From assembly GCF_048269565.1 (NCBI RefSeq), contig NZ_JBLXIK010000005.1:153384-217383 (forward strand): DNA of 64,000 nucleotides. The letters run 5' to 3'. A model generated the notes under the pieces. It made no database searches, was not told the origin of the DNA, and saw only the letters and a program-made list of their open reading frames with translations. A program made the position numbers and the translations under genes. This document shows, piece by piece, positions 32,021-40,426 of this stretch. Source of the DNA: Maricaulis sp048269565 (GTDB lineage: Bacteria > Pseudomonadota > Alphaproteobacteria > Caulobacterales > Maricaulaceae). Numbering within the stretch: the first letter of the stretch is position 1; every line of letters starts with the position of its first letter.

Positions 32021-33349
32021 CTAAAGCCGTCGGATCCTCGGCCCGGCCCGTGTCTGCAGCAGCAGATCCGTGATCGCCCAGACCAGGGCATCGACCCGGT
32101 CCGGGCTGGTGCGCGGGCCTTCCGGCGCTCCGAAGGCACACATCTGGTCCTCCAGCGCCGCGAAACGTCCGGCATGAAACACCCGGCCTGCCGCATAGAG
32201 CGCGGCGACCGGTTCGGCCCGCACATGCTTGCCGCGGCTGGCATGCACCAGCCGCACCGGCAGGCCGCTCGAGGCCGCCTGCAACACCGAACGCACCATC
32301 TCGCCGCCCTGATTGGCCTCGGCCACCAAGCCGTCGGCCTCAAAGGCCTCGAAACTCTCCGCCACGATGCGGGCCCAGTCGGCCGGCATGGCCGGACCGA
32401 ATGAACGGTCAGCGAGCACATAAGCGCGCCGAAGGGCGCCCTCGCCGCACGCGCCGGCAATGACGATGCCGCATTCATCGGAACGCGCGCCGCCGGTCGC
32501 CGGCGGGTCCACCGCGACGATGATGCGGTCGAGCTCGGGCGGTCTGGCGACAATGGCTGCCTCGATATCGGCGCGGCGCCACAGCGCCCCGGCCGGGTCA
32601 TCGATCAGCACGCCCTCGATCTCCTGGCGCCCCAGCGACGAGCCGCCATAGGCCGCCTGCATGGCGGCAAGAAAGCCCGGTGCCAGATTGGCGGCATTCT
32701 CCGAAGTCGGTTGATGCGAGCTTGCAACGCCCGTCGCCTTCATCAACGCCTTGAGCGCCGGGATCGGCCGCGGTGTCGTCGACAGCATCAGGCGTGGCTG
32801 ATCGCCCAGCCTGAGTCCCATGCGCAGGGTATCGAGCGTCTTTTGCGGTTCCGCCCAGGCGGCGAATTCATCGCCCCAGGCCAGCTCGAATTGTGGCCCC
32901 CGCAGCCCGTCCGGATCCTCGGCGGAGAAGGCAAAGCCCTCCGCCCCGCACGGCCAGATCAGCCGCTTGCGCGAGACTTCATAGCGCGGACGCTCGGCCT
33001 CGCGCCCGATATTCGCCAGGCCGGACGGCCCGTCAATCATCACCTCGCGGACATCATTGAAAGTCGGCCCCACCAGGGCGATGCGGCGGACACCGGCCTT
33101 CACCTGCGCCCGCACCCATTCAGCCCCGGCACGCGTCTTGCCCGCCCCGCGCCCGCCAAGGAAAAGCCAGATCAGCCAGTCGCCGGGCGGGGGCAGCTGG
33201 GCGGGGGTGGCGGTGCCGTGAAAGTCACTCGCGAGTTCGAGCAGCTGGCCTTCCGTCGCCGCTTCCAGCATCAGAACCTTCTGCTCGGGCGGGCAGTTCA
33301 GGAATGTATCGACGTCGAAGGTCGGCGCGCAGGAGTTCGACTTCGGCAT
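32021..33349 (-). CDS. GTA gp2: large terminase subunit
   Basis: The 442-aa packaging motor has the Walker A motif FLGGRGAGKTRAGAEW, a Walker B-like region (FELAWGDEFAAWAEPQ), the coupling region MLSTTPRPIPALKALM, and the RNase H-like nuclease domain (IIVAVDPPATGG, VAEANQGGEMVRSVL, PDRVDALVWAITDLLL). In a GTA it fills heads with random host DNA. Its 5' end overlaps gp1 by 125 bp if the first ATG is used; an ATG at 33271 would reduce the overlap. Confidence 0.96.
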   Translation of the reverse strand: MPKSNSCAPTFDVDTFLNCPPEQKVLMLEAATEGQLLELASDFHGTATPAQLPPPGDWLIWLFLGGRGAGKTRAGAEWVRAQVKAGVRRIALVGPTFNDVREVMIDGPSGLANIGREAERPRYEVSRKRLIWPCGAEGFAFSAEDPDGLRGPQFELAWGDEFAAWAEPQKTLDTLRMGLRLGDQPRLMLSTTPRPIPALKALMKATGVASSHQPTSENAANLAPGFLAAMQAAYGGSSLGRQEIEGVLIDDPAGALWRRADIEAAIVARPPELDRIIVAVDPPATGGARSDECGIVIAGACGEGALRRAYVLADRSFGPAMPADWARIVAESFEAFEADGLVAEANQGGEMVRSVLQAASSGLPVRLVHASRGKHVRAEPVAALYAAGRVFHAGRFAALEDQMCAFGAPEGPRTSPDRVDALVWAITDLLLQTRAGPRIRRL

Positions 33350-33764
33350 CGCTCAACTTCGCCTCCTTGTTCTCGCCCGGCGTGGCGGCATGTCTCGTTT
33401 CCATCATCGCGGTCCTTTCCTCATGTTCGGCGCGGCGCAGCGCGACATAGGCATTGGCGATTTTCGTCGCGACAGCCGGATCGCCGATCAGATATTCAGC
33501 CTCGGCTTCCAGCCGCCGCCGCTTCAACGCCTCCTCGCGCACCGCCGCCATTTTCTCCGGCGGCAGGCCCCGCAATCGCGCCTCGGCGCGATAGACGGTA
33601 TGGCGCGTGCCGCCGAGACGCTCGGCAATCACCCGCGCCGGCGTGCCGCCGCGGTATTGCAGAATATGCGGATACCAGGCCGCAGCATCGCGCCGCGGCG
33701 TCTTGGCCGTCTCCGGCCTCTCGGCCGGTTCGGGTGGTTCAGTTTTTTCGGGTTCTTGGGTCAT
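33225..33764 (-). CDS. GTA gp1: small terminase subunit
   Basis: The 179-aa product has a disordered Glu/Pro-rich start (TQEPEKTEPPEPAERPETAK), an HTH (YRGGTPARVIAERLGGTRHT, VYRAEARLRGL) and a helical oligomerisation region (EEALKRRRLEAEAEYLIGD, NAYVALRRAEHEERTAMMET). It fits the GTA TerS proteins, which load the large terminase without sequence choice. It is the first gene of the cluster. The start at 33764 is the only ATG that gives a family-like N-terminus. Confidence 0.85.
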   Translation of the reverse strand: MTQEPEKTEPPEPAERPETAKTPRRDAAAWYPHILQYRGGTPARVIAERLGGTRHTVYRAEARLRGLPPEKMAAVREEALKRRRLEAEAEYLIGDPAVATKIANAYVALRRAEHEERTAMMETRHAATPGENKEAKLSDAEVELLRADLRRRYIPELPARAEGSDAGSGDGRPAARTRE

Positions 33765-33930
33765 GCCGGATATTAGGCATCGAGCCGTACCGGTCGGATT
33801 GTTTGCCGAAATTTTCGCGCAAGGGCGCGTGGGGGTTGGGGATTTTATCTGAGGCGGCGTGGATAGCGGGGCGGTTATCCGCGCAATCGGCGCGATTTGG
33901 GCGGTTTGAGGGAGGAAAATGATGGCGCCC

Positions 33931-34010
33931 CCCTTCCCTCTCCGCGAGGAGAGGGGGCCCCGAAGGGGCGGGTGAGGCGGGCCATGTAGACGGCTGAGAA
34001 CGGGCACCGG
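33931..34010. repeat. Family-B repeat, left half plus core
   Basis: It has the hairpin CCCTCTCC-GCGA-GGAGAGGG (33936-33955), then GGCCCCGAAGGGGCGGGTGA, GGCGGGCCATG and the core words GACGGCTGAGAACGGGCAC shared with the copy at 23669. The right arm is not recognisable. Confidence 0.75.
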
Positions 34011-34089
34011 GAACGCCGCACGGCACCAAGCCAGCCCGCCCGCCCCCTGGAACCCATGCCGAAACCCACCTTCCACCTCCAAATCACCA

Positions 34090-34237
34090 AACCCTTGTCA
34101 TCCCGGACGGATGCCCGGACGCGCCAGCGATCCGGGCGTAGCTCCGGGACCTACCCGTTCTTCCAGCTGGAGACACGGGTAGGTCCCGGACCTGCGCCCC
34201 GCCTGCGCGGGGCATCCGTCCGGGATGACAAAGGTTT
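34090..34237. repeat. Family-A palindromic repeat, long form
   Basis: The element starts AACCCTTGTCATCCCGGACG and ends CGTCCGGGATGACAAAGG. It contains the inner palindromes seen at 31844, including GGACCTACCC/GGGTAGGTCC and GCCCCGCCTGCGCGGGGC. The loop between the two halves differs (TTCTTCCAGCTGGAGACAC here). It lies between ycgN and gp1. Confidence 0.85.
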
Positions 34238-34269
34238 TGGAATTTTGAAAAGAGTGAGGAGAGCAGAAG

Positions 34270-34728
34270 CTACTCCTCCTCATCCCCCTCGCCGGGCCAT
34301 TCCACAATCCGGTCTTCCCAGTCTTCCGGATCGACATCATCCTCGGAGATCACCTGGTTGCGGATCGACATGCCGGCTTCATGCACGCTCATCGGATCGC
34401 CGGACACCAAGGGGTGCCAGTCATAGAGGTCCTTGCCCTCGCCGATCAGGCGGTAGGCGCAGGTCTGGGGCATCCATTCCAGTTCGGTGACGTTTTTCGG
34501 GGTGAGGATGACGCAGTCGGGGACGCGCTTTTTGCGGTTGGTGTAGTCGCCGCAGCGGCAGGTGTCGGCGTTGAACAGGCGGCAGGTGACGTCGGTGTGC
34601 AGGCGCAGGCCTGAATCCTCGTCTTCCAGCTGGATCAGGCAGCATTTGCCGCAGCCATCGCACAGCGATTCCCATTCCGGCTTGCTCAATTGTGACAATG
34701 TTTTCGTTTTCCAGAAAGGCTGTGTCAT
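34270..34728 (-). CDS. YcgN-family cysteine-cluster protein
   Basis: The 152-aa protein has the zinc/iron-chelating cysteine signature ESLCDGCGKCCLIQLED, then TCRLFNADTCRCGDYTNR, RVPDCVIL and TCAYRLIGEGKDLYDWHPLV. The biochemical role of the YcgN (UPF0260) family is unknown. I use the ATG at 34728 (MTQPFWKTK) with AGGCGA 6 bases before it; an ATG 24 bp further up is possible. It is transcribed toward the GTA cluster. Confidence 0.9.
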   Translation of the reverse strand: MTQPFWKTKTLSQLSKPEWESLCDGCGKCCLIQLEDEDSGLRLHTDVTCRLFNADTCRCGDYTNRKKRVPDCVILTPKNVTELEWMPQTCAYRLIGEGKDLYDWHPLVSGDPMSVHEAGMSIRNQVISEDDVDPEDWEDRIVEWPGEGDEEE

Positions 34729-34820
34729 GTCTATCGCCTGAATTTGGCCCATTTGTTGGGGCCTTGAGTTTGCTGCGGACCCGCGCGTTTGGGCGGGGCC
34801 GGATTTCGGGTGGCTATAGC

Positions 34821-36809
34821 ATGTTCAACGAGCCGTATCGCGCCGATCACATGATGGAACGCGAGCAACGCCAACGGCGCACGCTGATCATCGGCGCCAG
34901 CGTGACCGGTATCAGCCTGCTCGGCATGCTGATTGCGGCGCTGATGGTGTGGGACTGGGCCTTCCATGATCTGCCGCCAACGCCGGGCTCGGCGGCGGAA
35001 TTATGGTCGGTGCGGCTGGAGCCTTCGGTCACCGTGCTCGACACAAATGGCGATGTGCTCGCCGTGCGCGGACCGCTGTATGCGCGCGCGGTGTCGCTCG
35101 ATGCGCTGCCGGCTTATGTGCCGCAGGCCTTCCTGGCGATCGAGGACCAGCGCTTTTATGAACATAATGGCGTCGATTATCGCGGCGTGGCGCGGGCGCT
35201 ATGGACCAATCTGCGCGCTGGACGCTCGGTGCAGGGCGGCTCGACCATCACCATGCAGCTGGTAAAGAATCTGATCCTCACCCCGGACCGGCTGTTGCGG
35301 CGCAAGCTGCAGGAGATGCGGCTCGCCTGGGCGCTGGAGGACAATCTCACCAAGACCGAAATCCTCGAGCTCTATCTCAACCGCATTTATCTCGGTGCCC
35401 GCGCCTTTGGCGTCGAGGCGGCGGCGCATCGCTATTTCTCCAAACCGGCGACCGATCTCACCCTCGCCGAGGCGGCGATGCTGGCGGCCCTGCCCAAGGC
35501 GCCCTCGCGGCTCGACCCGACGGTCAATCTGGAAGCGGCCCAGGCGCGCGCGGCGCAGGTGCTGGCGGCGATGCTGGAGGCGGGTTTCATCAGCGACGAC
35601 GACCATGCCGAGGCGATCGCCAATCCGGGCGTGCCGGTGCCCGCCAGCCTCGACCCGCAGGCCGGGGTGACCTGGGGCTATGTGTTTGATTATGCGGTGC
35701 TCGAAGCGGCGCGCCTGCTGCCGGCCGAAGTGCCCGACCTGGTGATCCGCACCACGATTGATCCGGCGCTGACCCTGGCGGCGCGGGAAAGCATTGCCGG
35801 CGTGCTCGATAGCGATGGCGCCGCGGCCAATGCCAGCGAGGCAGCGATTGTTTTGCTGGCACAGGACGGGGCGATCCGCGCCTTTGCCGGCGGGCGCGAC
35901 TATCTCACCAGCCAGTTCAACCGCGCCCTGCAGGCCCAGCGCCAGCCCGGCTCGGCCTTCAAGCCGGTTGTCTTCACCGCCGCGCTGGAAGCGGGTTACG
36001 ACCCCTCCTCGGCCGTCTGGGACGAACCGGTCGATCTCGACGGCTGGGAGCCGGAGAATTTCTCCGGCGGCTATCGCGGCCTCGTCACCCTGCAGGAAGC
36101 GCTGCGGCGCTCGATCAATACCGTCGCGGCCCAGGTCGCCAGCGATGTCGGGCTGGCGCGCATTGTCGAGACCGGTCACCGGCTCGGTATCCGCTCGACC
36201 CTGCCGGAATTGCCGGCAATCGCGCTCGGTGCCGCCGAGGTCAATCTGCTGGAACTGACGGCGGCCTACTCGGTCTTCCCGCGCGACGGACAGCGCTTTG
36301 ATCCCTGGTTCGTCGAGAGCATCACCAATTCGCGCGGCGACGTGTTGTACGAGCATCCCGAAGCGGCCCCGGTCCGGGCGCTGGCGCCGGAGGTGGCGCG
36401 GCCGATGTCCACCATGCTGCAGGACGTGGTATTATCGGGCACCGGACGCCGCGCCATCCTCGCCGGAGGTCGCGCCGTCGGCGGCAAGACCGGTACCAGC
36501 CAGTCCTTCCGCGACGCCTGGTTCATCGGCTTCACCGCCGACTACACCGCCGGCGTCTGGGTCGGCAATGATGATGACAGCCCGATGCGCAATGTCACCG
36601 GCGGCGGTCTGCCGGCCACGATCTGGCAACGCTATATGACGCGCGTGCACCAGGGCATTCCGGTCCACGCGCTCAGCGCCCCGGCGCCGCGCACCCGTTC
36701 GGAACGCGAGGAAAGGCTCGCCGCCTTCTATTCGGAATTGTCGGGCGCTTTCGAGGCGCTGCTCGAGGGCACGCCCTCACCCGCCGCAGGCGATCCCAGG
36801 GAGCGCTGA
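34821..36809 (+). CDS. Bifunctional class A penicillin-binding protein (PBP1A family)
   Basis: The 662-aa protein has a short cytoplasmic start, a membrane anchor (ISLLGMLIAALMVWDW), a transglycosylase domain (AIEDQRFYEHNGVDYRGVAR, QGGSTITMQLVKN, LNRIYLGARAFGVEAAA) and a transpeptidase domain with Ser378 in QPGSAFKPVVF, the SxN motif in RRSINTVAAQ and KTG in VGGKTGTSQSF. It builds and crosslinks peptidoglycan. The start at 34821 is the family N-terminus; the frame is open further up but overlaps ycgN. Its last 82 bp overlap the convergent sodium channel gene. Confidence 0.94.
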   Translation: MFNEPYRADHMMEREQRQRRTLIIGASVTGISLLGMLIAALMVWDWAFHDLPPTPGSAAELWSVRLEPSVTVLDTNGDVLAVRGPLYARAVSLDALPAYVPQAFLAIEDQRFYEHNGVDYRGVARALWTNLRAGRSVQGGSTITMQLVKNLILTPDRLLRRKLQEMRLAWALEDNLTKTEILELYLNRIYLGARAFGVEAAAHRYFSKPATDLTLAEAAMLAALPKAPSRLDPTVNLEAAQARAAQVLAAMLEAGFISDDDHAEAIANPGVPVPASLDPQAGVTWGYVFDYAVLEAARLLPAEVPDLVIRTTIDPALTLAARESIAGVLDSDGAAANASEAAIVLLAQDGAIRAFAGGRDYLTSQFNRALQAQRQPGSAFKPVVFTAALEAGYDPSSAVWDEPVDLDGWEPENFSGGYRGLVTLQEALRRSINTVAAQVASDVGLARIVETGHRLGIRSTLPELPAIALGAAEVNLLELTAAYSVFPRDGQRFDPWFVESITNSRGDVLYEHPEAAPVRALAPEVARPMSTMLQDVVLSGTGRRAILAGGRAVGGKTGTSQSFRDAWFIGFTADYTAGVWVGNDDDSPMRNVTGGGLPATIWQRYMTRVHQGIPVHALSAPAPRTRSEREERLAAFYSELSGAFEALLEGTPSPAAGDPRER

Positions 36810-37612
36810 ACCAGATCGCTCAGCACCGCGATCTGCTCACGCAGGCCCGCGATCTCGCTTTGCAGCTCGACCACATCCTCGCCGACCTCGGCATCGCGTT
36901 CTTCCTCGGCATCGAAATGCTTCGATTGCAGGCTGTCGACGATGATGGCGATGAACAGGTTGAGAATGGCGAAACTGGTCAGCACGATAAAGACGAGGAA
37001 GAACAGCCAGGCCCAGGGATGGAATTCCATCACCGGCAGCGCCAGATCCGTGGCCCAGCCCTCCAGCGTCATCACCTGGAACAGCGAGAAGGCGGTGTCG
37101 CCCAGCGTGCCGAACCGCTCCGGATTGGTTTCCGAGTAAAGCTTGGTCGCCATCACGGCGGAGACGTAAAAAGTCAGCCCCAGCACCGCCATCACCGCCC
37201 CCATGCCCGGGATGGCCCGCAGCAGGGCTTCGACGACCTTGCGCATTTCCGGCATCACCGAGAACAGGCGGAAGGCGCGCAGGATGCGCAGCGAGCGCAG
37301 CACCGAGAAGCTGCCCGCCATCGGCAACACCGAGGCGAGGATCACGATCAGGTCGAACCAGTTCCAGCCGGAGCGGAAGAAGCGCAGCCGGTAGGCGGCC
37401 AGTTTGAGCGCCAGTTCGACCAGGAAAACCCCGACCACGACCCGGTCGATCAGCGGCAGCGACTGCATGAACCAGTCGGCGTTGAAAGGCAGGGTGTCGA
37501 GGCCGAGCGTGACCGCGTTGAACACGATCACCGCCATGATGAAATTGCGAAATGCGCTGCTTTCAACGAAAGCGGTCAGCCGTGCACTGACGCCGTGCGA
37601 ACTCGAAACCAT
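36728..37612 (-). CDS. Bacterial voltage-gated sodium channel (NaChBac type)
   Basis: The 294-aa protein has six membrane segments. S4 carries spaced arginines (SLRILRAFRLFSVMPEMRK), S5-pore-S6 follow, and the selectivity filter reads VMTLEGWATD (NaChBac has LESWA). A C-terminal coiled coil (VVELQSEIAGLREQIAVLSD) fits the tetramerisation domain. Such channels conduct Na+ and affect motility and chemotaxis in marine and alkaliphilic bacteria. The start at 37612 (MVSSSHGVS) is chosen because upstream codons do not look coding. Confidence 0.9.
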   Translation of the reverse strand: MVSSSHGVSARLTAFVESSAFRNFIMAVIVFNAVTLGLDTLPFNADWFMQSLPLIDRVVVGVFLVELALKLAAYRLRFFRSGWNWFDLIVILASVLPMAGSFSVLRSLRILRAFRLFSVMPEMRKVVEALLRAIPGMGAVMAVLGLTFYVSAVMATKLYSETNPERFGTLGDTAFSLFQVMTLEGWATDLALPVMEFHPWAWLFFLVFIVLTSFAILNLFIAIIVDSLQSKHFDAEEERDAEVGEDVVELQSEIAGLREQIAVLSDLVQRSLGSPAAGEGVPSSSASKAPDNSE

Positions 37613-37913
37613 GACACATCCCCTTGCTGGGGTTCTGGTAACCCCGGCGCGCGGCGAGTTCAACTTTGATTTGAGCCTGTTATGCGCCGACGCAACGGGC
37701 TGCTGACAGCATTGCCCGACCGACTTGCGGTGGTCATCGCGATGCGACGCTGCGGCACCCGGCCGCAAACCCTGCACGCAGCTGTCACAACGCCCTGAAA
37801 TGCATGCCTGTTTACACATTTCACGCACAGTCGCGTGACGGCAGCGCACAATCTTAGACTGGCCTTAAGAAAAGTCTGTTTCTAATTGCCACTATCTGGA
37901 CCGGGGATAGCGC
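37613..37913. other. 301-bp divergent promoter region
   Basis: No gene is visible between the divergent channel and GGDEF-EAL genes. The half near the GGDEF-EAL gene is AT-richer (CTTAAGAAAAGTCTGTTTC at about 37862-37880) and contains single TTAA words but no TTAA-N7-TTAA pair. It presumably holds the promoters of both genes. Confidence 0.4.
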
Positions 37914-39974
37914 GTGACTACAAGCGAGAAAAGCAAACTGGCCGACCAGGCAACGGATCAGCCAGCGCCGTCGGCTGATGCGGTCGAACGGGAAATGGCG
38001 ATCGCCTTCCGGCCGGTCGTCCGCGGATTCCTGTTTGCCCTCTGCCTGTATTACGGCCTGCTGACCCTGTCCTACATCGTCATCCCGCAGGATTTCCCGG
38101 TCGCCACCTATGCCGTCCTCTTCGCGCTGATCAGCGGCTCGGCGATTGCGGCCGGTGTCATGCACCGGCTGGCCCGCTCGGCCTGCCGCAAGCGCACGAT
38201 CGAGTTTTACGGTCTGGCGGCAAATGCGATACTGCTCGGCAATATCACGGTCCAGATGGCACTGAGTTTCGAGGCCGAAAACCTCGCCTATTTCATCCTC
38301 GCCATGCCGATATTCGCGACGACCTGTATCAGCCTGCGCACCACGCTCCCCAGCATCGCGATCACCATTGCCGCATTGTTGAGCTTTGTGGCGGTCCACA
38401 TGCCCGAAATACTGGGCGAATACCTGTTCATGGCCCTGGCGGCCAGTATCAGCGCCGCCGGGATGGCAATGCTGATGCGGGGCGCCGTCTTCCGCGCCAC
38501 CACCGCCCGCCTCGAAGCCGACGAAAACCGCCGCCGGGCCGAGCTCCTCGCTGCGAAATCGGAAATGCTGGCCGAAAAGGCCGAGGCGCTCACCGCCCAG
38601 ACGCGTGAAATGGCCGAACGGGATTCCCTGACCGGTCTGGCCAATCGCTTCAGCTTCTTCAATGCCTTCGGCACCGCCATCGCCAGCCGGCGGCAGCCCG
38701 GCCAGGCGCCCATGCTGGTGCTGATCGACCTCGACGGCTTCAAGCCGGTCAATGACACTTACGGCCATTCGGTCGGCGATGAATTGCTGGGCGAAGTCGC
38801 CCGGCGGCTGAGCGCCGCCGCACCGCGCCAGGCAATCGTGGCGCGGCTGGGCGGCGATGAATTTGCAATCCTGCTGCCCCATGACCGCATCAGGACCAGT
38901 CTTGAAGAATTCGGACGTTCGATCTGCGCCGAGCTCGGCCAGCCCTATGTGCTCGATTCCATCCACGCCCACATTTCCGCCTCGGCAGGCCTGGTTGTCT
39001 GCGACCGTGAGGATCTGTCGATCCGGCAATGGATGGAACGCGGCGATTTCGCCATGTACCACGCCAAGCGCAACACCCGCGGCGAGGCAGTGCTTTTCAA
39101 TAATCGCCACGAGGCCGAGATGCAGGGCTTCGGCCGCATCGACCAGGCGATGCGCGACGGCAATCTGAATGATGAGCTCAGCATCGTCTTCCAGCCGCAA
39201 CACGATCTGGACAGTGGCCGCACCTATGGTTTCGAGGCGCTGGCACGCTGGGACAGCCCCGCGCTCGGCGCGGTCAACCCGGACAGTTTCATCAAGGTCG
39301 CGGAAGCCTCGGGCCTGATCCGCAAGGTCACCCCGGTCCTGCTGGCCAAGACATTGGACGCGGTGCAGGACTGGCCCGAACACATCCAGGTCTCCTTCAA
39401 CCTGTCCGGCCATGATCTGATGTCGCCGGTCGCGGTCAGCGAAATCCTCGACCTCGTCAAGCAAAGCGGGATCGCGCCGGAGCGGATCGAGTTCGAGATC
39501 ACCGAAACGGCGATGATGGCCGATATCGACCAGGCGCGCCGCTCGATCGAGCGCATGGCGGCATTGGGCTGCCGGCTGGCGCTCGACGATTTTGGCGCCG
39601 GCTATTCCAGCTTCAGCTATCTGCACCAGCTGCCGGTCAGCAAGATCAAGATCGACCGCTCCTTCGTGGTGCCGCTGCTCAAGGACCCGTCAGCGGGCAA
39701 GATCATCCAGACCATCATCAATCTGGGCCGGTCGCTCAATCTCGATTGCGTTGTCGAGGGCGTGGAATCCATCGTCGAGCTCGACCGTCTCAAGACGATG
39801 GGCGCCCGGTTTATCCAGGGCTATATATTCGGCCAGCCAATGCAGGCGCACAGCGTGCGCAGCTATCTGGCCGCGGAGGGCCGCGATACCGCATCGGCAC
39901 CGCCGGCTGAGGCGGTCGAAGTGATAGAACCTGACCGGGCCGTTGCGGCAAAACGGGCCGGCCGCCGGCGCTGA
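37914..39974 (+). CDS. Membrane GGDEF-EAL protein (c-di-GMP turnover)
   Basis: The 686-aa protein starts at GTG. It has a hydrophobic N-terminal module of about six membrane segments, a coiled coil (AELLAAKSEMLAEKAEALTA), a GGDEF domain with the intact motif in ARLGGDEFAILLPHD and an EAL domain with GFEALARWDSP and DDFGAGYSSFSYL, IDRSFV. Both motifs look complete, so it may make or degrade cyclic-di-GMP, which in this lineage controls motility, holdfast and cell cycle. Which activity dominates cannot be read from sequence. Confidence 0.93.
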   Translation: MTTSEKSKLADQATDQPAPSADAVEREMAIAFRPVVRGFLFALCLYYGLLTLSYIVIPQDFPVATYAVLFALISGSAIAAGVMHRLARSACRKRTIEFYGLAANAILLGNITVQMALSFEAENLAYFILAMPIFATTCISLRTTLPSIAITIAALLSFVAVHMPEILGEYLFMALAASISAAGMAMLMRGAVFRATTARLEADENRRRAELLAAKSEMLAEKAEALTAQTREMAERDSLTGLANRFSFFNAFGTAIASRRQPGQAPMLVLIDLDGFKPVNDTYGHSVGDELLGEVARRLSAAAPRQAIVARLGGDEFAILLPHDRIRTSLEEFGRSICAELGQPYVLDSIHAHISASAGLVVCDREDLSIRQWMERGDFAMYHAKRNTRGEAVLFNNRHEAEMQGFGRIDQAMRDGNLNDELSIVFQPQHDLDSGRTYGFEALARWDSPALGAVNPDSFIKVAEASGLIRKVTPVLLAKTLDAVQDWPEHIQVSFNLSGHDLMSPVAVSEILDLVKQSGIAPERIEFEITETAMMADIDQARRSIERMAALGCRLALDDFGAGYSSFSYLHQLPVSKIKIDRSFVVPLLKDPSAGKIIQTIINLGRSLNLDCVVEGVESIVELDRLKTMGARFIQGYIFGQPMQAHSVRSYLAAEGRDTASAPPAEAVEVIEPDRAVAAKRAGRRR

Positions 39975-40039
39975 CCGCGCTGCAGCGCGGCCACCTGGCC
40001 GGCAAGTATTTGTTAGCCCGGCACCGGCATGGTGCGCCC

Positions 40040-40426
40040 ATGCGCTTCTTCAAAACCATGTTGATTGTCCTGGCCTGTTGCGGCCTGACAGCGGCGCCCG
40101 CCAGCGCCGGTGACGTGCTGACGGGCTGGACCCGGCTCGGTTCGGTCTATCAGCGAACCAGCCTCACCGAGGGCAATCAGGCCATGTGCGCGGCGCTGTG
40201 CGATGACGACGCCCGCTGCCGCTCCTGGGTCTGGACACCGCCAGGGCTCGAGGATGTCGATGGCAGTTGTGCCCTGCTGGCCTCGACGCCGGCACCCCGG
40301 CCTTCGCCGCAACGCATCACCGGTCTGGCCAGCGATATCGCGGCACAGATCGAGGCCGCCAGCGAACGGCCGCCCAGCGCCCGCGAGATCGCCGCCCTTC
40401 GCGCCACCCGGCCCGGCCCGCACTGA
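40040..40426 (+). CDS. Secreted PAN/apple-like small protein
   Basis: The 128-aa precursor has a signal peptide (FKTMLIVLACCGLTAAPASA) and one PAN/apple-like domain with paired cysteines (NQAMCAALCDDDARCRSWVW, DGSCALLAST). PAN domains bind proteins or sugars. The rest is a polar tail. The ATG at 40040 directly begins the signal peptide. It stands alone behind the GGDEF-EAL gene. Confidence 0.7.
   Translation: MRFFKTMLIVLACCGLTAAPASAGDVLTGWTRLGSVYQRTSLTEGNQAMCAALCDDDARCRSWVWTPPGLEDVDGSCALLASTPAPRPSPQRITGLASDIAAQIEAASERPPSAREIAALRATRPGPH

Larger units (their letters stand above)
33765..34269. other. 505-bp region upstream of the GTA cluster, likely promoter plus repeats
   Basis: No gene is visible. 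The first 160 bases (33765-33925) are unique sequence and must carry the GTA promoter or activator sites if the cluster has its own promoter; I could not find a clear -35/-10 pair. The rest is a family-B half element and a long family-A element. The stop codon of ycgN marks the far end, so GTA transcription could also enter from ycgN through these hairpins. Confidence 0.55.

Noticed and set aside
18524..33764. The phage-like cluster considered as an integrated prophage
   Set aside because: There is no integrase, repressor, replication or attachment site, and gene order and family types match the alphaproteobacterial GTA.
37854..39626. A 590-codon minus-strand frame opposite the GGDEF-EAL gene
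   Set aside because: It is a shadow; the plus-strand product has intact GGDEF and EAL motifs.
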